Shown here: positions 16,544 to 23,876 of the stretch, piece by piece | How positions within the stretch are numbered: position 1 is the stretch's first letter | Layout of the letters: every line of letters begins with the position of its first letter | The notes under the pieces: model-generated | The model's database searches: none | Seen by the model: the letters and a program-made list of their open reading frames with translations, nothing else | Told to the model about the DNA's origin: nothing | Translations under genes and position numbers: made by a program | From: Actinomycetes bacterium | GTDB taxonomy: Bacteria > Actinomycetota > Acidimicrobiia > Acidimicrobiales > JABEUL01 | NCBI GenBank assembly: GCA_021852345.1 | Contig: JAJZNL010000025.1 | Location: 1 to 34,046, forward strand | Length of the DNA: 34,046 nt | Reading direction: 5' to 3'

Positions 16544-16786
16544 TACTTCTCCTCTGTTCTTTATGTACTCTGCTCTGTTTGTGCCTTAATTTAAATTTTT
16601 ATAATTAATAAATGTTGTTTTTAAGTTTGGATCTCTACTTCAGCTATAAATAATGCATGCGCAATATTTATATCAATATTTAGTCGTCATGTTTTAAAAC
16701 GCGTAATTCTTAATTGATCTTGCAAAAGATTCACATTTGCCCAAAAATTGCCGCTTTTAAAGATAACAGCTTAAATGTTGTTACGG

Positions 16787-16981
16787 TTAAAGACCAAGCA
16801 ACCGTCTCACCTGTCGGGTATCTCCGGGAGAAAGTTGGGTTTCCTTTGCTAGCCGTCTTTTTCTGCCCGGCGCTTTTTTCTCCAATAGGTGAGAACGCAT
16901 AGAATTTCGTCTCATTAATTTTCCGGTGCCGGTAACTTTAAACCTTTTTTTTGCACCTTTATCTGTCTTCATCTTTGGCAT
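16787..16981 (-). CDS. rpmI: 50S ribosomal protein L35
   Basis: A small ribosomal protein of the large subunit. The 64-aa sequence begins MPKMKTDKGAKKRFKVTGTG, and RRNSMRSHLLEKK and the basic stretch GRKRRLAKE follow, all as in L35. The ATG has a strong AGGAGG just upstream. It lies 147 bp after infC, with a perfect 10-bp inverted repeat in that gap. Confidence 0.98.
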   Translation of the reverse strand: MPKMKTDKGAKKRFKVTGTGKLMRRNSMRSHLLEKKAPGRKRRLAKETQLSPGDTRQVRRLLGL

Positions 16982-17068
16982 AATTTCCTCCTAACTGGTT
17001 TGATCTGATTAACGAAGTGACAGCGTTAGTCAAATTTTAAGTTTTGCAACTCTTTTCGAGCTTTATAT

Positions 17069-17098
17069 ATGTAGATATTTAATATTCCATATCTACAT
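17069..17098 (-). promoter_or_regulatory. 10-bp perfect hairpin in the rpmI leader
   Basis: ATGTAGATAT at 17069-17078 pairs with ATATCTACAT at 17089-17098 around a 10-nt loop, between the infC stop and the rpmI start. No U-run follows on the minus strand, so it is unlikely to be a plain terminator. A protein-binding or RNA-processing site is possible. In enterobacteria L20 controls rpmI-rplT through the rpmI leader, but homology to that site is not shown here. Confidence 0.35.
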
Positions 17099-17128
17099 CT
17101 ATCAAATTGTTTTTTACAAGAATGTAAA

Positions 17129-17752
17129 CTAACCTACGGGGTCTCCCTGAGCTACATCTTGTTCTTTTTGTAAAGTAACTTGTTTGTTGACGGCAGATTC
17201 ATTGGTGCCGGGTTTTTTTGTACCCTGACTTTTTTTATAAGGTGCTAAAACCATTGTCATGTTTCTCCCATCAAGCTTGGGAGCTATTTCTACTTTTGCA
17301 ATATCATCGGCCGCTTCTGCAACTCGATCTAATATCTTTTTACCCAATTCAGGATGGTATACTTCTCGACCTCTAAACATAACCGTAAGCTTTACCTTAT
17401 GACCTTGACCTATGAATTTTAAGACCTGCTTTGTCTTTGTGTCAAAATCGCCGGTACCGATTAAAGTTCTATACTTCATCTCCTTAACCAGATTTGAAGT
17501 TGATTTTTTTCGAGATTCCCGTTCTTTTACATTAGAGTCAAACTTAAATTTGCCGTAATCCATAATACGACATACCGGGGGAACTCCGTTCGAAGCGACT
17601 TCAACCAAATCCAGATCTTGACTGCGCGCTATTCTCAGAGCTTCGTCTATTGACTTTACCCCCAGCTGAGTACCGTCAGCGCCAATCAATCGAATCTCTT
17701 TAGCTCTAATCTGGTCGTTTACACGAGTCCCAGAAACATGGTTATTTGGAAT
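17129..17752 (-). CDS. infC: Translation initiation factor IF-3, ATT start
   Basis: IF-3 binds the 30S subunit and checks start-codon/initiator-tRNA pairing. The 207-aa reading has the N domain (RVNDQIRAKEIRLIG, LGVKSIDEAL, CRIMDYGKFKFD), the linker and the C domain (KEMKYRTLIGTGDFD, VKLTVMFRGRE, LDGRNMTMVLAP), plus a polar tail of about 30 residues. The only ordinary start in the conserved part is a TTG at 17689, which has no Shine-Dalgarno and would delete the universal RVNDQIRAKEIR segment. The ATT at 17750-17752 directly follows an in-frame TAA and lies 8 nt after AAGGAGG. I choose it, in line with the known AUU start and IF-3 self-control of E. coli infC. Heads the infC-rpmI-rplT run. 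Confidence 0.93.
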   Translation of the reverse strand: MPNNHVSGTRVNDQIRAKEIRLIGADGTQLGVKSIDEALRIARSQDLDLVEVASNGVPPVCRIMDYGKFKFDSNVKERESRKKSTSNLVKEMKYRTLIGTGDFDTKTKQVLKFIGQGHKVKLTVMFRGREVYHPELGKKILDRVAEAADDIAKVEIAPKLDGRNMTMVLAPYKKSQGTKKPGTNESAVNKQVTLQKEQDVAQGDPVG

Positions 17753-17942
17753 TTAGCAATCCTCCTTATTAAATAAGTACCGCTATACTTAAAGTTAACT
17801 TACGGCACATCATTTCAAACAAAAGCGGACGCCAAAATACGCGTATCTACTAAAATCTAACCTTATCCCTTTAAAATGTTCATCCGCATTTTAAATGCTG
17901 TTAATCTAGGTAAAGGTGGAACCGCAAAAAAGAGGTCCGCTT
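17753..17942 (-). promoter_or_regulatory. Structured infC leader, possible attenuator
   Basis: The 5' end of the leader starts with AAGCGGAC (17942-17935), which pairs perfectly with GTCCGCTT (17830-17823). On the minus strand the second arm runs into TTTTGTTT. Inside lies a second perfect stem, 17895-17887 with 17878-17870 (9 bp, 8-nt loop). The leader then ends in AAGGAGG and the ATT start. This layout fits an attenuator or an L20-binding leader of the kind known for infC operons, but I could not match it base by base to the Bacillus L20 leader. Confidence 0.4.
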
Positions 17943-17946
17943 AATT

Positions 17947-17975
17947 AAAATAATGTTTAACATATAGAATAGCAA
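17947..17975 (-). promoter_or_regulatory. Putative infC promoter
   Basis: On the minus strand TTGCTA (17975-17970) is followed after exactly 17 nt by TATTTT (17952-17947). Transcription would start around 17940-17943, right at the first arm of the leader stem. It overlaps the oppositely oriented -10 box of the DUF1844 gene, so the two promoters are back-to-back and may interfere. Confidence 0.45.
17965..17970 (+). promoter_or_regulatory. Putative -10 box of the DUF1844 gene
   Basis: TAGAAT ends 8 nt before the ATG, and no Shine-Dalgarno is present. This fits a leaderless transcript. The box abuts the -35 of the divergent infC promoter. Confidence 0.4.
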
Positions 17976-17978
17976 ATT

Positions 17979-18383
17979 ATGAGTACACTATGGACACCTG
18001 AAGGCGAACACCACGTTCCCAGAAACAATTCAAACAACGATCAAGTTGTAAACAGCGAATCTTATGATCCGGAATCAATGCCCAATATCGACGATATGAG
18101 CCCAGAAGAGATCGAACAAATGGTAGAAAAGGTCAGGACTGAAGTCTTGTCTACTCCAGCGATCCAAATTATACTTAATCACGTATCGGGTTTGGGAGAG
18201 CTTGCTGCAATTCACCTCAGTGTGGATAAACCGGATTTGGAATCTAGCAAACTTGCTATAGATTGTCTTGACGCAATTTGCCAAACCATCAAAGACAAAG
18301 TGGATAGTCAAATTTCCGATGCAGTTAGTACCATGCTGAACCAGTTGCAAATGGCTTGGGTCAACGCATCTTCTGGGAAATAA
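17979..18383 (+). CDS. DUF1844 family protein
   Basis: The 134-aa protein has a polar N-terminus of about 40 residues, an acidic DDMSPEEIEQMVEKVRTE helix, then the DUF1844 core. That core holds NHVSGLGELAAIHL near 68, a D-L-x2-SKLAIDCLDAI helix, and a C-terminal helix with VSTMLNQLQMAW. The function is unknown. The gene is regularly found divergent from or next to infC in Actinobacteria, and that is the arrangement here. Mostly alpha-helical and soluble, with no signal peptide. Confidence 0.8.
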   Translation: MSTLWTPEGEHHVPRNNSNNDQVVNSESYDPESMPNIDDMSPEEIEQMVEKVRTEVLSTPAIQIILNHVSGLGELAAIHLSVDKPDLESSKLAIDCLDAICQTIKDKVDSQISDAVSTMLNQLQMAWVNASSGK

Positions 18384-18445
18384 CCTGTTTCAAAATCAGT
18401 TAAGGCTCGACTTCTGGATGCTGCAGAATCGTGCTTTCGCCAATG

Positions 18446-18676
18446 TCATGTTTTGGCTATCTTTTGGACCTGATAAGCTTCCAGCCGACCGTTTCTACCG
18501 ACTCTTAGAAGAACCACCACTTCAGAACCGTTTTCAATAAATCTGGATCCGTCCGTAATTGAGATGCAGTGAAACCAAACTTGTCTGTCTTCTATCGTCA
18601 GATAGCCTATTCCGCTGTTTTGGTCAAATTTGTCAACTTTTGATTTAATTAATTCGTTATATTTCAATTCGTTCAT
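18446..18676 (-). CDS. Cold-shock-domain-like protein
   Basis: The 76-aa protein reads as one OB-fold cold-shock domain: KVDKFDQNSGIGYL, then QVWFHCISITDGSRFIENGSE, then VVVLLRVGRNGRLEAYQV. The aromatic/His segment WFHC corresponds to the RNP2 region (usually VFVH) and SGIGYL to RNP1 (usually KGFGFI), so the RNA-binding face is altered. Actinobacteria carry a divergent CSD group with FHC-x4-DGSR, which this matches. It probably binds single-stranded nucleic acid. It converges on the DUF1844 gene. Confidence 0.75.
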   Translation of the reverse strand: MNELKYNELIKSKVDKFDQNSGIGYLTIEDRQVWFHCISITDGSRFIENGSEVVVLLRVGRNGRLEAYQVQKIAKT

Positions 18677-18750
18677 AACAGTCAGCGATTACGTTATTTT
18701 ACCTGTTTAAACCAAATAACACTCTTGGGCCGCACGTTTGCATCTGAAAT

Positions 18751-19626
18751 CTAATGCACAATTTTTGAAATTGGTATTTCTAAAATATCCGTTGCTCCCG
18801 CATCCTTTATGGCAGGGATTAAAACATTTATTTGAGATTTCAGTGCTACGGCTTCAACGGCATAAGCATCACCCGTCGAGAGTTGACTGATAGTCGGAGA
18901 TCTGAGCGAGGGAAGTTTGGACAAAACATCGGGCAATTTTGAATTTTCCACGTTCAGTTTAACTAAGACTTTGTCCTTGGCTTCCAAGGACCCCACCAAC
19001 AGAGTATATATCTGTTCCATTGCATGAAACTTCTTATCATCTGCAGCGGATTGCTTATTTGCAATAAGTTCGGTTCGGGAAACCAGCAGTTCGCCTATAA
19101 TTTTAAGTCCTGCAGCTTTGATGGCTTTTCCCGTTTCGGTTATCTCCACGATAGCATCGGCGATGGTGGGAATCTTGGCTTCAGTTGCTCCGTAGGAAAG
19201 CCTAATATCCATAGTTTTTCCCATCCTCTTAAAGAACCTTTCGGTCAACTTGGGATATTCAGTCGAGATTCTAGAACCATTGGGTAGGTCTTTTGCAGTG
19301 GAATACTCTAAGTCTCCGCCGACTGCCAATACAACTCGAATTGGATTAGAAGTTGCTTTTGAGTAATTAAGTTCGCCCATACTTACTATATCGCTGTCAG
19401 TTTCTTCGACCCAATCTCTTCCAGTAATTCCGATGTCGAATAGCCCCTCTTGAACATAAAGCGGTATTTCTTGAGGTCTAAGTATTCTGACCTCGGCTAT
19501 CCGGGGATCTTTAATTGAGCATACATAGTCAACTGCCGAAGAACGAGTAATCGCTAAGTCGGCGGACGAAAACAGCTCAAAAGTCGATTTTTCAAGTGAG
19601 CCCTTGGGCAGAACCAGTTTTAACAA
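18751..19626 (-). CDS. hisG: ATP phosphoribosyltransferase, long form
   Basis: HisG joins ATP and PRPP in the first step of histidine synthesis. The 291-aa length and C-terminal regulatory domain (about residues 215-285) mark the long, HisZ-independent, histidine-inhibited form. Visible motifs are LVLPKGSLEK at the N-terminus, GLFDIGITGRDWVEE near 60-75, and the PRPP loop ITETGKAIKAAGLKII near 161. The TTG start is supported by AAGGAA a few bases upstream. In many Actinobacteria hisE lies between ribH and hisG. Here the 107-bp gap is empty of a gene. Confidence 0.95.
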   Translation of the reverse strand: MLKLVLPKGSLEKSTFELFSSADLAITRSSAVDYVCSIKDPRIAEVRILRPQEIPLYVQEGLFDIGITGRDWVEETDSDIVSMGELNYSKATSNPIRVVLAVGGDLEYSTAKDLPNGSRISTEYPKLTERFFKRMGKTMDIRLSYGATEAKIPTIADAIVEITETGKAIKAAGLKIIGELLVSRTELIANKQSAADDKKFHAMEQIYTLLVGSLEAKDKVLVKLNVENSKLPDVLSKLPSLRSPTISQLSTGDAYAVEAVALKSQINVLIPAIKDAGATDILEIPISKIVH

Positions 19627-19733
19627 TGTAATTCCTTATATCTAGTTAATTAGTCAGATGTACTTTTAGTAAGTTTGGGTTAACAAAAAAACAGCTAATC
19701 TGAAATAAATCCCTATAAATAAACTTAGCCGAT

Positions 19734-20231
19734 CTATTTAAGTACGTTTGCGGTCCATATTGCAGTCTCCACGGCTTCAAAGCCCTTGTTTGTCTCATCG
19801 TCTTTTACTCTATCAAGTGCTTGAAGCTCATTATCGCAGGTTAAAACACCGAAAATTACCGGAACCATTGTTTCAAGCCCAACTCGTAATACCCCTTCGG
19901 TTGCCGCACTGCAGACGTAATCATAGTGAGAAGTATCCCCTCTGATAACGGCGCCAAGACATATAATTGCCGAATATTCGCCTGATAAAGCAAGTTTTTT
20001 TGCCATTATTGGCAATTCAAAAGCACCGGGTACGTATACAATCTTAATTTCGCCACCGGGAATATTGTATTTGTCAAACGCTCGAATCGCACCTTCTAAG
20101 AGCTTATCGGTAATTTCAAAATTAAATCTGGCAACAACCACACCAAAGGTTAAATCGGTAGCATCCAGGCTCCCGCCGATAATATTGGCTTTGGATTCAA
20201 CTGGCAGAACCTTTTTGTAGGTACTAGACAT
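19734..20231 (-). CDS. ribH: 6,7-dimethyl-8-ribityllumazine synthase
   Basis: RibH condenses the ribityl-pyrimidine with dihydroxybutanone phosphate to lumazine, the penultimate riboflavin step. The 165-aa protein shows VVARFNFEITDKLLEGA near 32, VPGAFELPIMAKKLA near 66, ICLGAVIRGDTSHYDYVC near 90 with the catalytic His, and VPVIFGVLTCDNELQA near 123. Its ATG overlaps the ribBA stop by 8 nt, indicating coupled translation. Confidence 0.97.
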   Translation of the reverse strand: MSSTYKKVLPVESKANIIGGSLDATDLTFGVVVARFNFEITDKLLEGAIRAFDKYNIPGGEIKIVYVPGAFELPIMAKKLALSGEYSAIICLGAVIRGDTSHYDYVCSAATEGVLRVGLETMVPVIFGVLTCDNELQALDRVKDDETNKGFEAVETAIWTANVLK

Positions 20232-21447
20232 CTTCCAATCCGTTCAAAATGTGACCCATTTTTTCCCGCTTAGTTCTTAAATAGGCGATGTTTTCTTCGG
20301 TGGGTTCAATTTCCAGCGGAATACGACCTATAATTTCCAAACCAAACCCCTCCAATCCGCTGTATTTGCTTGGATTATTTGTCAATAATTTCATCTTTCT
20401 AACCCCAAGATCGACCAAAATCTGTGCTCCTATTCCATACTCTCTGGAATCAACCGGAAGTCCCAAGTCTACGTTCGCCTCAACCGTGTCGCGCCCGTTT
20501 TCCTGAAGTGAGTAGGCTCTAAGCTTATGCGCGATACCAATCCCACGTCCTTCGTGCCCCCTTAGGTAGACAACGACTCCACAATGTTCTTTGGCAATTA
20601 ATTCTAAAGCTTTGTCCAGCTGAGGCCCGCAGTCACATCTACGACTTCCAAAAACATCTCCGGTCAAACATTCTGAGTGAACCCTTACCAACACAGGTTC
20701 GTCAGCAGAGATATTGCCTTTGACCAAGGCTATATGCGTTTCGGTATCCAATACAGACTCAAAGGCGATGCACATAAAATCTCCATAAGCGGTTGGTATT
20801 GTTGCTTGAGATACCTGCTTGACCAACTTATCGGTTTTAGAACGATAACGCACCAAATCGGCGATGGACGACAAAACTAAATTATACTTTTTGGCAAATT
20901 CCTTTAACTCGTCCAATCGAGCCATTGACTTTTTGTCTTTGGAAACCACTTCGCAAATTACACCCGCGGGGAAAAGGCCTGCCGCCCTGCAAAGGTCCAC
21001 CGAGGCTTCTGTGTGGCCAGCACGCTTTAAAACTCCACCATTTTTATATCGAAGAGGCAATATGTGACCGGGACGCGCCAAATCGGTATCGGTTGTATCT
21101 GAACTTATTAAAGCCGCAATCGTCTTAGCTCGATCTTCGGCGGAGATTCCCGTAGACGTGCCTACTTTTGCGTCAACGGTCACCGTAAAAGCGGTCTTTT
21201 GCGCTTCAGTGTTGTCTTGTACCATTAGTGGCAATTTCAACTCATCCAGCCGTTCTGGTAGCATAGACACACAAATAAACCCGGATGTGTGTTCTAAGAA
21301 AAACGCTATGGTTTCAGGTGTGGCATATTGGGCGGCTACTATTAAGTCACCTTCATTTTCGCGATCTTCGTCATCGACCAAGACGACTACCTCGCCTCGG
21401 GAAATCGCCTTAATTGCATCTTCGATTGGAGCTAAAGTTTCAGTCAT
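20224..21447 (-). CDS. ribBA: Bifunctional DHBP synthase / GTP cyclohydrolase II
   Basis: The N half (about 1-200) makes 3,4-dihydroxy-2-butanone 4-phosphate: DDEDRENEGDL near 26, RPGHILPLRYKNGG and AGHTEASVDLCRAAG. The C half (about 205-400) is GTP cyclohydrolase II, with the zinc site in SECLTGDVFGSRRCDCGPQ, the active-site loop LRGHEGRGIG, and NNPSKYSGL. The 407-aa length is usual for the fusion. It directly abuts ribD (stop TAA followed immediately by ATG) and overlaps ribH. Confidence 0.97.
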   Translation of the reverse strand: MTETLAPIEDAIKAISRGEVVVLVDDEDRENEGDLIVAAQYATPETIAFFLEHTSGFICVSMLPERLDELKLPLMVQDNTEAQKTAFTVTVDAKVGTSTGISAEDRAKTIAALISSDTTDTDLARPGHILPLRYKNGGVLKRAGHTEASVDLCRAAGLFPAGVICEVVSKDKKSMARLDELKEFAKKYNLVLSSIADLVRYRSKTDKLVKQVSQATIPTAYGDFMCIAFESVLDTETHIALVKGNISADEPVLVRVHSECLTGDVFGSRRCDCGPQLDKALELIAKEHCGVVVYLRGHEGRGIGIAHKLRAYSLQENGRDTVEANVDLGLPVDSREYGIGAQILVDLGVRKMKLLTNNPSKYSGLEGFGLEIIGRIPLEIEPTEENIAYLRTKREKMGHILNGLEDV

Positions 21448-22521
21448 TTAGGTATCTGCTATCACATTCCGTGTAATTTCACTAATAGAGTTAATAAATT
21501 CTACCGTATCTTCGGTATAGTAATTAATTTTAATATCTCCCCCGATTAGTTCTACTGCTCCAAAGGACCCTTTTTGTAAATCTTTGATGTATTTGGGTCC
21601 CGAGCCGGAAAATATTGAAAAAGCGTCATTTCCGCCGTAGATTTTCGGCGCCATAAACAGCATAATCATGTTAACCAGACCCGAGGACATAAATTCGGCG
21701 GCAACATTAGATCCCCCTTCTATCATGACAAGCTGAAAATCATACATTTTAAATTCATCGAGAAAATTTACAATATCTCCAGAAAATTTTATGCAGGGTT
21801 CAATTTTAGACCCTTCTGGCACGCCCCCAAAAACAATGCGCATCGGTTGATTTAATAATTCGGTTTCGTAACCGTACCTAACCGTCAGTTCGGGGTCATC
21901 ATTCTTGACAGTTGAGGCACCTACAACAATTGCGTCAGCGGTGGCACGAATATAATGTACAAACTTTCTGGATGCTTCACTCGAAATCCACTTTGAATCA
22001 CCGGTTGAAGTAGCGGTCTTTCCGTCCGCCGTTACTGCCATTTTTAATAATATAAAAGGGGTTTGAGTCTTTTTGTGCCAGAGATACGGAAGTAAAATTT
22101 CTATAATTGATTTCCTGTCGGCGTCGGAAAAAAATTCAACTTCTATCCCCGCTTCTAAAAGTTTTTGAATTCCCGAACCCGATACTCTTTGATCGGGGTC
22201 AATAATTCCAACTACCACCTTGGTGATTCCAGCTGCGATAATGGCTTCAGTACAAGGAGGCGTATTGCCAAAATGGTTGCAGGGTTCTAAAGTGACGTAC
22301 AAAGTAGCATTTACAGTAAGGTCACCGGCATTTTTTATGGCACAGATTTCAGCATGATCACCTTTATATCTTTGGGTATGGCCGCTAATCCATTTAGCCG
22401 GATCATCTTGAAAGCCATAAGGCACAATTACTGCTCCAACCCACGGATTGGGTCTTGAAATAATCCTGGCCTTTAACGATTCTTGGATGGCTAGTTGATT
22501 TGGAGTTTGACTGTCGGACAT
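21448..22521 (-). CDS. ribD: Bifunctional riboflavin deaminase/reductase RibD
   Basis: RibD deaminates and then reduces the pyrimidine intermediate of riboflavin synthesis. The N-terminal deaminase (about 1-145) has PNPWVGAVIV, the zinc and catalytic motif HAE near 57, and PCNHFGNTPPC near 80. The C-terminal NADPH-dependent reductase (about 150-345) has LKMAVTADGK, SKWISSE and IEGGSNVAAEF. Gly-Gly before the HAE motif is Gly-Asp here, while the metal ligands are intact. ribE (riboflavin synthase), usually between ribD and ribBA, is absent. Confidence 0.95.
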   Translation of the reverse strand: MSDSQTPNQLAIQESLKARIISRPNPWVGAVIVPYGFQDDPAKWISGHTQRYKGDHAEICAIKNAGDLTVNATLYVTLEPCNHFGNTPPCTEAIIAAGITKVVVGIIDPDQRVSGSGIQKLLEAGIEVEFFSDADRKSIIEILLPYLWHKKTQTPFILLKMAVTADGKTATSTGDSKWISSEASRKFVHYIRATADAIVVGASTVKNDDPELTVRYGYETELLNQPMRIVFGGVPEGSKIEPCIKFSGDIVNFLDEFKMYDFQLVMIEGGSNVAAEFMSSGLVNMIMLFMAPKIYGGNDAFSIFSGSGPKYIKDLQKGSFGAVELIGGDIKINYYTEDTVEFINSISEITRNVIADT

Positions 22522-22545
22522 TAGCTAAAAAACAATAACATCTGC

Positions 22546-23022
22546 CTAATGAGACGTATCCGAACCCAACAACAGACTTATGGCATGACTTAAGATTGGC
22601 TGTACTGCCTCAAAGGACTCTTTAACTGCTTTTGTCGAACCGGGAAAATTAATGATAATGCAATCATCCACAATCCCCGATACCCCTCTTGATAATTTTG
22701 CTTTATCGCTAACAGCTCTTATTGCTTCGTCAATACCTGGTGTAAATCTCTGAATAACCTTATTGGTGGCTTCTGGAGTCAGATCCCTTTTAGAGAATCC
22801 AGTCCCACCAGTAGTAAAAATAAATCCTTTGAATCCATTTGACTCTTTCAGTAAGATTTCTTTAACTTCCTCAATTCCGTCTTTTGTTAAAAATGTATCT
22901 ATTACCTCAAAACCCGCTGATTCGGCTAGTTCAATCAATAATTTGCCCGACAGGTCTTCCCTTTTATTTTCAAATGCAGAATCTGATACAGTTACGACTT
23001 TGGCCAAATAACTATTTTTCAC
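22546..23022 (-). CDS. MogA/MoaB-family molybdopterin adenylyltransferase-like protein
   Basis: The 158-aa protein matches the MoaB/Mog domain. TVSDSAFENKREDLSG at 10-25 binds molybdopterin phosphate in the family, TTGGTGFSKRDLTPEA near 70 is the signature, and FPGSTKAVKE near 126 closes the site. The family adenylylates molybdopterin before molybdenum insertion. The GTG start has GGAG at good distance. It sits between rpe and ribD, in a riboflavin block, with no other molybdenum-cofactor gene in the window. This makes its pathway role uncertain. Confidence 0.88.
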   Translation of the reverse strand: MKNSYLAKVVTVSDSAFENKREDLSGKLLIELAESAGFEVIDTFLTKDGIEEVKEILLKESNGFKGFIFTTGGTGFSKRDLTPEATNKVIQRFTPGIDEAIRAVSDKAKLSRGVSGIVDDCIIINFPGSTKAVKESFEAVQPILSHAISLLLGSDTSH

Positions 23023-23090
23023 GACAATCTCCGATAGAGTCTTTACGTATCAAATTAGTAGTCGGAAATTCTTTAGCGATCATTTTAAAA

Positions 23091-23735
23091 TTAAGCGATA
23101 GATTTAAGTTTTTCAATCATGATATTTGGATCTGGAGCGTCAAAAACCGTTGAACCGGACACGAGTATATCGACCCCAGCCTTAACGCAATCAACCGCCG
23201 TAAGTAAGTTTATGCCGCCGTCTACCTCAATCTTAAAATTTAGGTTTAACTCGTCTCTTAAATTTTTAGCTTCATATATTTTTTCCAAAGCTATCGGCAT
23301 GAATTTTTGTCCTCCGAATCCCGGAAATACGCTCATTACCAAAAGCAAGTCGATCTCCCCTAAAAATGGCGCAACCGCCGAAAGTTTTGTATCTGGATTC
23401 AGAGCAAGGCCTACCGACATTCCAAGTTCTTTAGTCAATTTAATGAGGGAATCGGTGTTTCCAACTTCGATATGAACCGTGGCTAAATCAGTTCCGGCAT
23501 CCTTAAAAGCTTCTAAATACTTTCCCGGATTCTCAATCATCAAATGACTGTCGAAGTATAATTTTGAATGTCTCCTTAAAGATTTGACTACTGGAGGTCC
23601 AATCGTAATATTTGGCACAAAATGGCCGTCCATAATGTCCAAATGACAATAACTTGTAGTGGACGAAACCAAATCCAATATCTCGCTCAAATGACCAAAA
23701 TCGGCAGACAGTATCGAAGGAGCAACGGTAATCAC
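23091..23735 (-). CDS. rpe: Ribulose-phosphate 3-epimerase
   Basis: Rpe interconverts ribulose 5-phosphate and xylulose 5-phosphate in the pentose phosphate pathway. Ribulose 5-phosphate is also the RibB substrate, which suits its place before the rib genes. The 214-aa TIM barrel shows VAPSILSADF, the metal/catalytic HLDIMDGHFVPNITIGP near 32, VMSVFPGFGGQKF near 133, and EVDGGIN near 170. It starts at GTG. An imperfect hairpin (TGGG-TTTAC with GTAAA-TACCCA) lies just upstream at about 23750-23773, without a Shine-Dalgarno. Confidence 0.96.
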   Translation of the reverse strand: MITVAPSILSADFGHLSEILDLVSSTTSYCHLDIMDGHFVPNITIGPPVVKSLRRHSKLYFDSHLMIENPGKYLEAFKDAGTDLATVHIEVGNTDSLIKLTKELGMSVGLALNPDTKLSAVAPFLGEIDLLLVMSVFPGFGGQKFMPIALEKIYEAKNLRDELNLNFKIEVDGGINLLTAVDCVKAGVDILVSGSTVFDAPDPNIMIEKLKSIA

Positions 23736-23876
23736 GATATCAATCTTAATGGGTATTTACATACGTAAACCCACTACTGAATCCATCTTCATCTAAATAA
23801 ACCGAATAAAAATATGTAGCTAAAATATTAGCTCAATATAGACAAAAGATGCTCTATTGCTTTCCTACAAATATTC

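Noticed and set aside
23736..23876. FMN riboswitch ahead of the rib genes
   Set aside because: None of the conserved RFN segments is visible. Only an imperfect hairpin next to the rpe start was seen.
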